A DNA stretch of 16,003 nucleotides from Bordetella parapertussis (GTDB lineage Bacteria > Pseudomonadota > Gammaproteobacteria > Burkholderiales > Burkholderiaceae_A). The position numbers and the translations under genes are program-made. The notes under the pieces are model-generated. The model saw only the letters and a list, made by a program, of their open reading frames with translations, made no database searches and had not been told where the DNA came from. The DNA lies in assembly GCA_945901825.1 (NCBI GenBank), contig CAMDMC010000030.1:1-16003 (forward strand), given 5' to 3'. How positions within the stretch are numbered: position 1 is the stretch's first letter; each line of letters opens with the position of its first letter. Shown in pieces: positions 13,811-16,003 of this stretch.

Positions 13811-16003
13811 CTAAGCGTTAAGAACAGCCCGTTGTTGGTCGTCCACCTTGGCCAAGGCGGCCTCAAACTCAGCAAGTCGTGCCTGCTCTTGTTGAACAAC
13901 TGCAGCCGGGGCGCGGTCGACAAACTGCGCATTCGAGAGCTTGGCCTTGCACTTGGCAACCTCTTGGTTAAGCCTGTCAATCTCTTTTTGCAGGCGCGCC
14001 TTTTCCGCCTCGAGGTCAATTTCAACCTCAAGCCGTAGCCGCAGTTGACCAAGAATTTGAACGGGAGCAAGCCCTGTTACTGCAAGTTTCTCAGGACTGG
14101 CGCCATGGGCAGACGCGTCGTTGGAGTCTAAATGAATACTGACCTCACTGAGCCGACCTAGGGCGGCGAGACCGGCAAGCGCAAGCTGCCGCTCATGGCT
14201 GTCGGCCTTGAGGTTCAGCGGGTCGTCGGGGTCTGTCGGATGGTCGCTGCTGTCCACCTGAATACGAAGGGGGACCTTGTCGCCAGGACCTAGACCCATT
14301 TCAGCACGCAGGCTGCGAATGGCACCAACAAGCGCCTTCAGCTGGTTCATCTGGGCATCGCACTGGGGCTCAATTTTTTTAAGCTCAGCCTTTGGGAAGG
14401 GGGCTGTGGTGATGCTTGCAAACTGGCCTTGCGCCAAAGCCTCCGAGCGCCCTGCAACGGGAGCAACTGCCTGCCAGAGTGCCTCGGTCATGAAGGGGAG
14501 AAAGGGATGGGCGAGCCTAAGGCTTGCCTCAAGCGTACGCAGCAGGGTGCGTCGCGCGGCCCTCTGGATGTTTTCTGCAGGAGACTGAAGGGCAATCTTT
14601 GCAAGCTCCAGGTACCAGTCGCAGAATTCATTCCAGACAAATTCGTAGATGGCCTTGGCGGCCAGGTCGAATCGATAGGCGGTGAGCTGACGCTCCACCT
14701 CGTCTTCAACGCGCTGTAGTTCCGAGACAATCCATTGGTCGACAAAGCTAAAGTGAAGGGGGCCATTGGGCCCGCAGTCACCAAAGCAGACACCCATGCC
14801 ATTGTCTTTGCCCTCGCAGTTCATTAAGACAAACCGGCTGGCATTCCATAGCTTGTTGCAAAAGTTGCGATAGCCCTCGCAACGCGAGAGGTCGAAGTTG
14901 ATGTTGCGCCCTGGGGTGGCTAGGCTTGCAAAGGTAAACCGCAGGGCGTCGGTACCAAAGGCAGGGATGCCTGCGGGATACTCCTTGCGGGTCTTTTTCT
15001 CGATGGCCTGAGCCTGCTTGGGGTTCATAAGGCCCGAGGTGCGCTTGGCCACCAGGGTGTCAAGATCGATGCCGTCAATGAGGTCGATGGGGTCAAGGGT
15101 GTTGCCCTTGCTTTTGCTCATCTTCTGGCCCTCGGCATCACGCACAAGGGCATGGACATAGACATCACGGAAGGGCACCTGGCCGGTGAAGTGGCAGGTC
15201 ATCATGATCATGCGGGCGACCCAGAAGAAAATGATGTCAAAGCCTGTGACCAGCACGCTCGATGGAAGGTACTGGGCAAGCTCGGGCGCGAGCTTTGGCC
15301 CACCGAAGGCGAGCCCCCTTTCTTTACCCAGGCCTGCATCCCATTCCTCGCCGGGCTTCACCAGGGTGGAAAAAGGCACCAGTGCCGATGAAAACCAGGT
15401 ATCGAGCACGTCGGGGTCACGGGCGAGCGCTCCCTTCCAGCCTGCGGCCTTTGCCTGCTGCAGGGCCTCGTCCTCGTCTTGCGCGACAAAGACCGTGCCG
15501 TCGTGAATAGGTTCGCCCTGGTCGTCGGCCTTGTACCAGGCCGGAATCTGATGCCCCCACCAGAGCTGCCTTGAAATGCACCAGTCTTGAATGTTTTCAA
15601 GCCACTGGCGATAGGTGGTTGTCCAGTTCTCGGGCGTAAAGCGCACCTGTCCCTCTTCAACCACCTGCAGGGCGCGGCCTGCAATGGACTGACCCGGCGT
15701 GTGCGTGCCCTCGGGCGCGGGTTTGGACATGGCAACAAACCACTGGTCGGTAAGGAGGGGCTCGATCACGGCGCCCGTGCGATCGCCCCGCGGCACCATG
15801 AGTTTGTGCGGCTTGGCTGCAACGAGCAGCCCTGCTGCTTCAAGGTCTTTAAGAATGCGTTGCCTCGCCTCGTAGCGGTCGAGCCCTCGGTAGGCTGCAG
15901 GGGCCTCGTCGTTAATGCAGGCCGTTGGCGTAAAGATATTAATCATGGCCAGGCCATGGCGCTGGCCCATGGCGTAGTCATTAAAGTCGTGTGCGGGGGT
16001 AAT
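13811..16003 (-). CDS. valS: valyl-tRNA synthetase, 5' part beyond window edge
   Basis: ValRS is the cytosolic class Ia synthetase that charges tRNA-Val and edits Thr-tRNA-Val. The frame is open from the right edge: 730 codons are present of a family norm of about 920-960, so the N-terminus with the HIGH motif is missing. The visible part begins in the CP1 editing domain with [23 protein letters not shown], continues with the catalytic-core segments [26 protein letters not shown] and [17 protein letters not shown], then KMSKSKGN (codons 15124-15101). The anticodon-binding region has [10 protein letters not shown]. The C-terminal coiled coil, diagnostic for ValRS against IleRS, is [19 protein letters not shown] and on to the end (about 13815-14030). 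The first visible Met (15970) is internal, not the start. It converges with the plus-strand unit; no terminator of its own is evident. Confidence 0.96.
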   Translation of the reverse strand: MTPAHDFNDYAMGQRHGLAMINIFTPTACINDEAPAAYRGLDRYEARQRILKDLEAAGLLVAAKPHKLMVPRGDRTGAVIEPLLTDQWFVAMSKPAPEGTHTPGQSIAGRALQVVEEGQVRFTPENWTTTYRQWLENIQDWCISRQLWWGHQIPAWYKADDQGEPIHDGTVFVAQDEDEALQQAKAAGWKGALARDPDVLDTWFSSALVPFSTLVKPGEEWDAGLGKERGLAFGGPKLAPELAQYLPSSVLVTGFDIIFFWVARMIMMTCHFTGQVPFRDVYVHALVRDAEGQKMSKSKGNTLDPIDLIDGIDLDTLVAKRTSGLMNPKQAQAIEKKTRKEYPAGIPAFGTDALRFTFASLATPGRNINFDLSRCEGYRNFCNKLWNASRFVLMNCEGKDNGMGVCFGDCGPNGPLHFSFVDQWIVSELQRVEDEVERQLTAYRFDLAAKAIYEFVWNEFCDWYLELAKIALQSPAENIQRAARRTLLRTLEASLRLAHPFLPFMTEALWQAVAPVAGRSEALAQGQFASITTAPFPKAELKKIEPQCDAQMNQLKALVGAIRSLRAEMGLGPGDKVPLRIQVDSSDHPTDPDDPLNLKADSHERQLALAGLAALGRLSEVSIHLDSNDASAHGASPEKLAVTGLAPVQILGQLRLRLEVEIDLEAEKARLQKEIDRLNQEVAKCKAKLSNAQFVDRAPAAVVQQEQARLAEFEAALAKVDDQQRAVLNA

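Noticed and set aside
1..16003. Mobile elements, CRISPR arrays, tRNA genes, prophage or defence systems
   Set aside because: I looked for transposase or integrase motifs, regularly spaced repeats and tRNA-like T-loops and found none. All large frames are housekeeping or metabolic genes.

Overview
The window reads as a chromosomal housekeeping segment of a betaproteobacterium, most likely of the order Burkholderiales. The evidence is the leuS-lptE-holA-proA order, a choline-kinase-like (type II) homoserine kinase followed by a BPSS1780-type membrane protein, and UvrD, LeuRS and AlaRS sequences of betaproteobacterial type. This placement is by recognition, not by database search. There is no rRNA, tRNA, CRISPR array, insertion sequence, prophage or integrase gene. 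Coding density is very high, and the only gap over 100 bp is about 250 bp (13561-13810).

Layout from left to right. Positions 1-5460, all on the minus strand, carry leuS, lptE, holA and proA, with proA cut by the left edge. Positions 5493-7784 on the plus strand carry uvrD, divergent from leuS across only 32 bp. Positions 7797-10713 on the minus strand carry alaS followed by tusA, convergent with uvrD. Positions 10781-13560 on the plus strand carry a three-gene unit: a beta-hydroxyacid dehydrogenase, thrB and a polytopic membrane protein. It ends at a clear rho-independent terminator at 13760-13796. Positions 13811-16003 on the minus strand carry valS, whose 5' part lies beyond the right edge.

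The genes serve translation (three aminoacyl-tRNA synthetases, for Leu, Ala and Val), replication and repair (HolA, UvrD), tRNA thiolation or sulfur relay (TusA), outer-membrane LPS assembly (LptE), and proline and threonine synthesis (ProA, ThrB). I see no obviously new multi-gene system.

Two things deserve a second look. The first is the 13561-13796 interval, which carries a 46-bp imperfect palindrome, two mutually exclusive hairpins and a strong terminator, and could be the source of an undescribed small RNA or a structured 3' UTR. The second is an abrupt change in codon choice inside leuS at about 4.45-4.6 kb. It coincides with an unusual-looking leuS/uvrD junction and suggests recombination or an assembly join.
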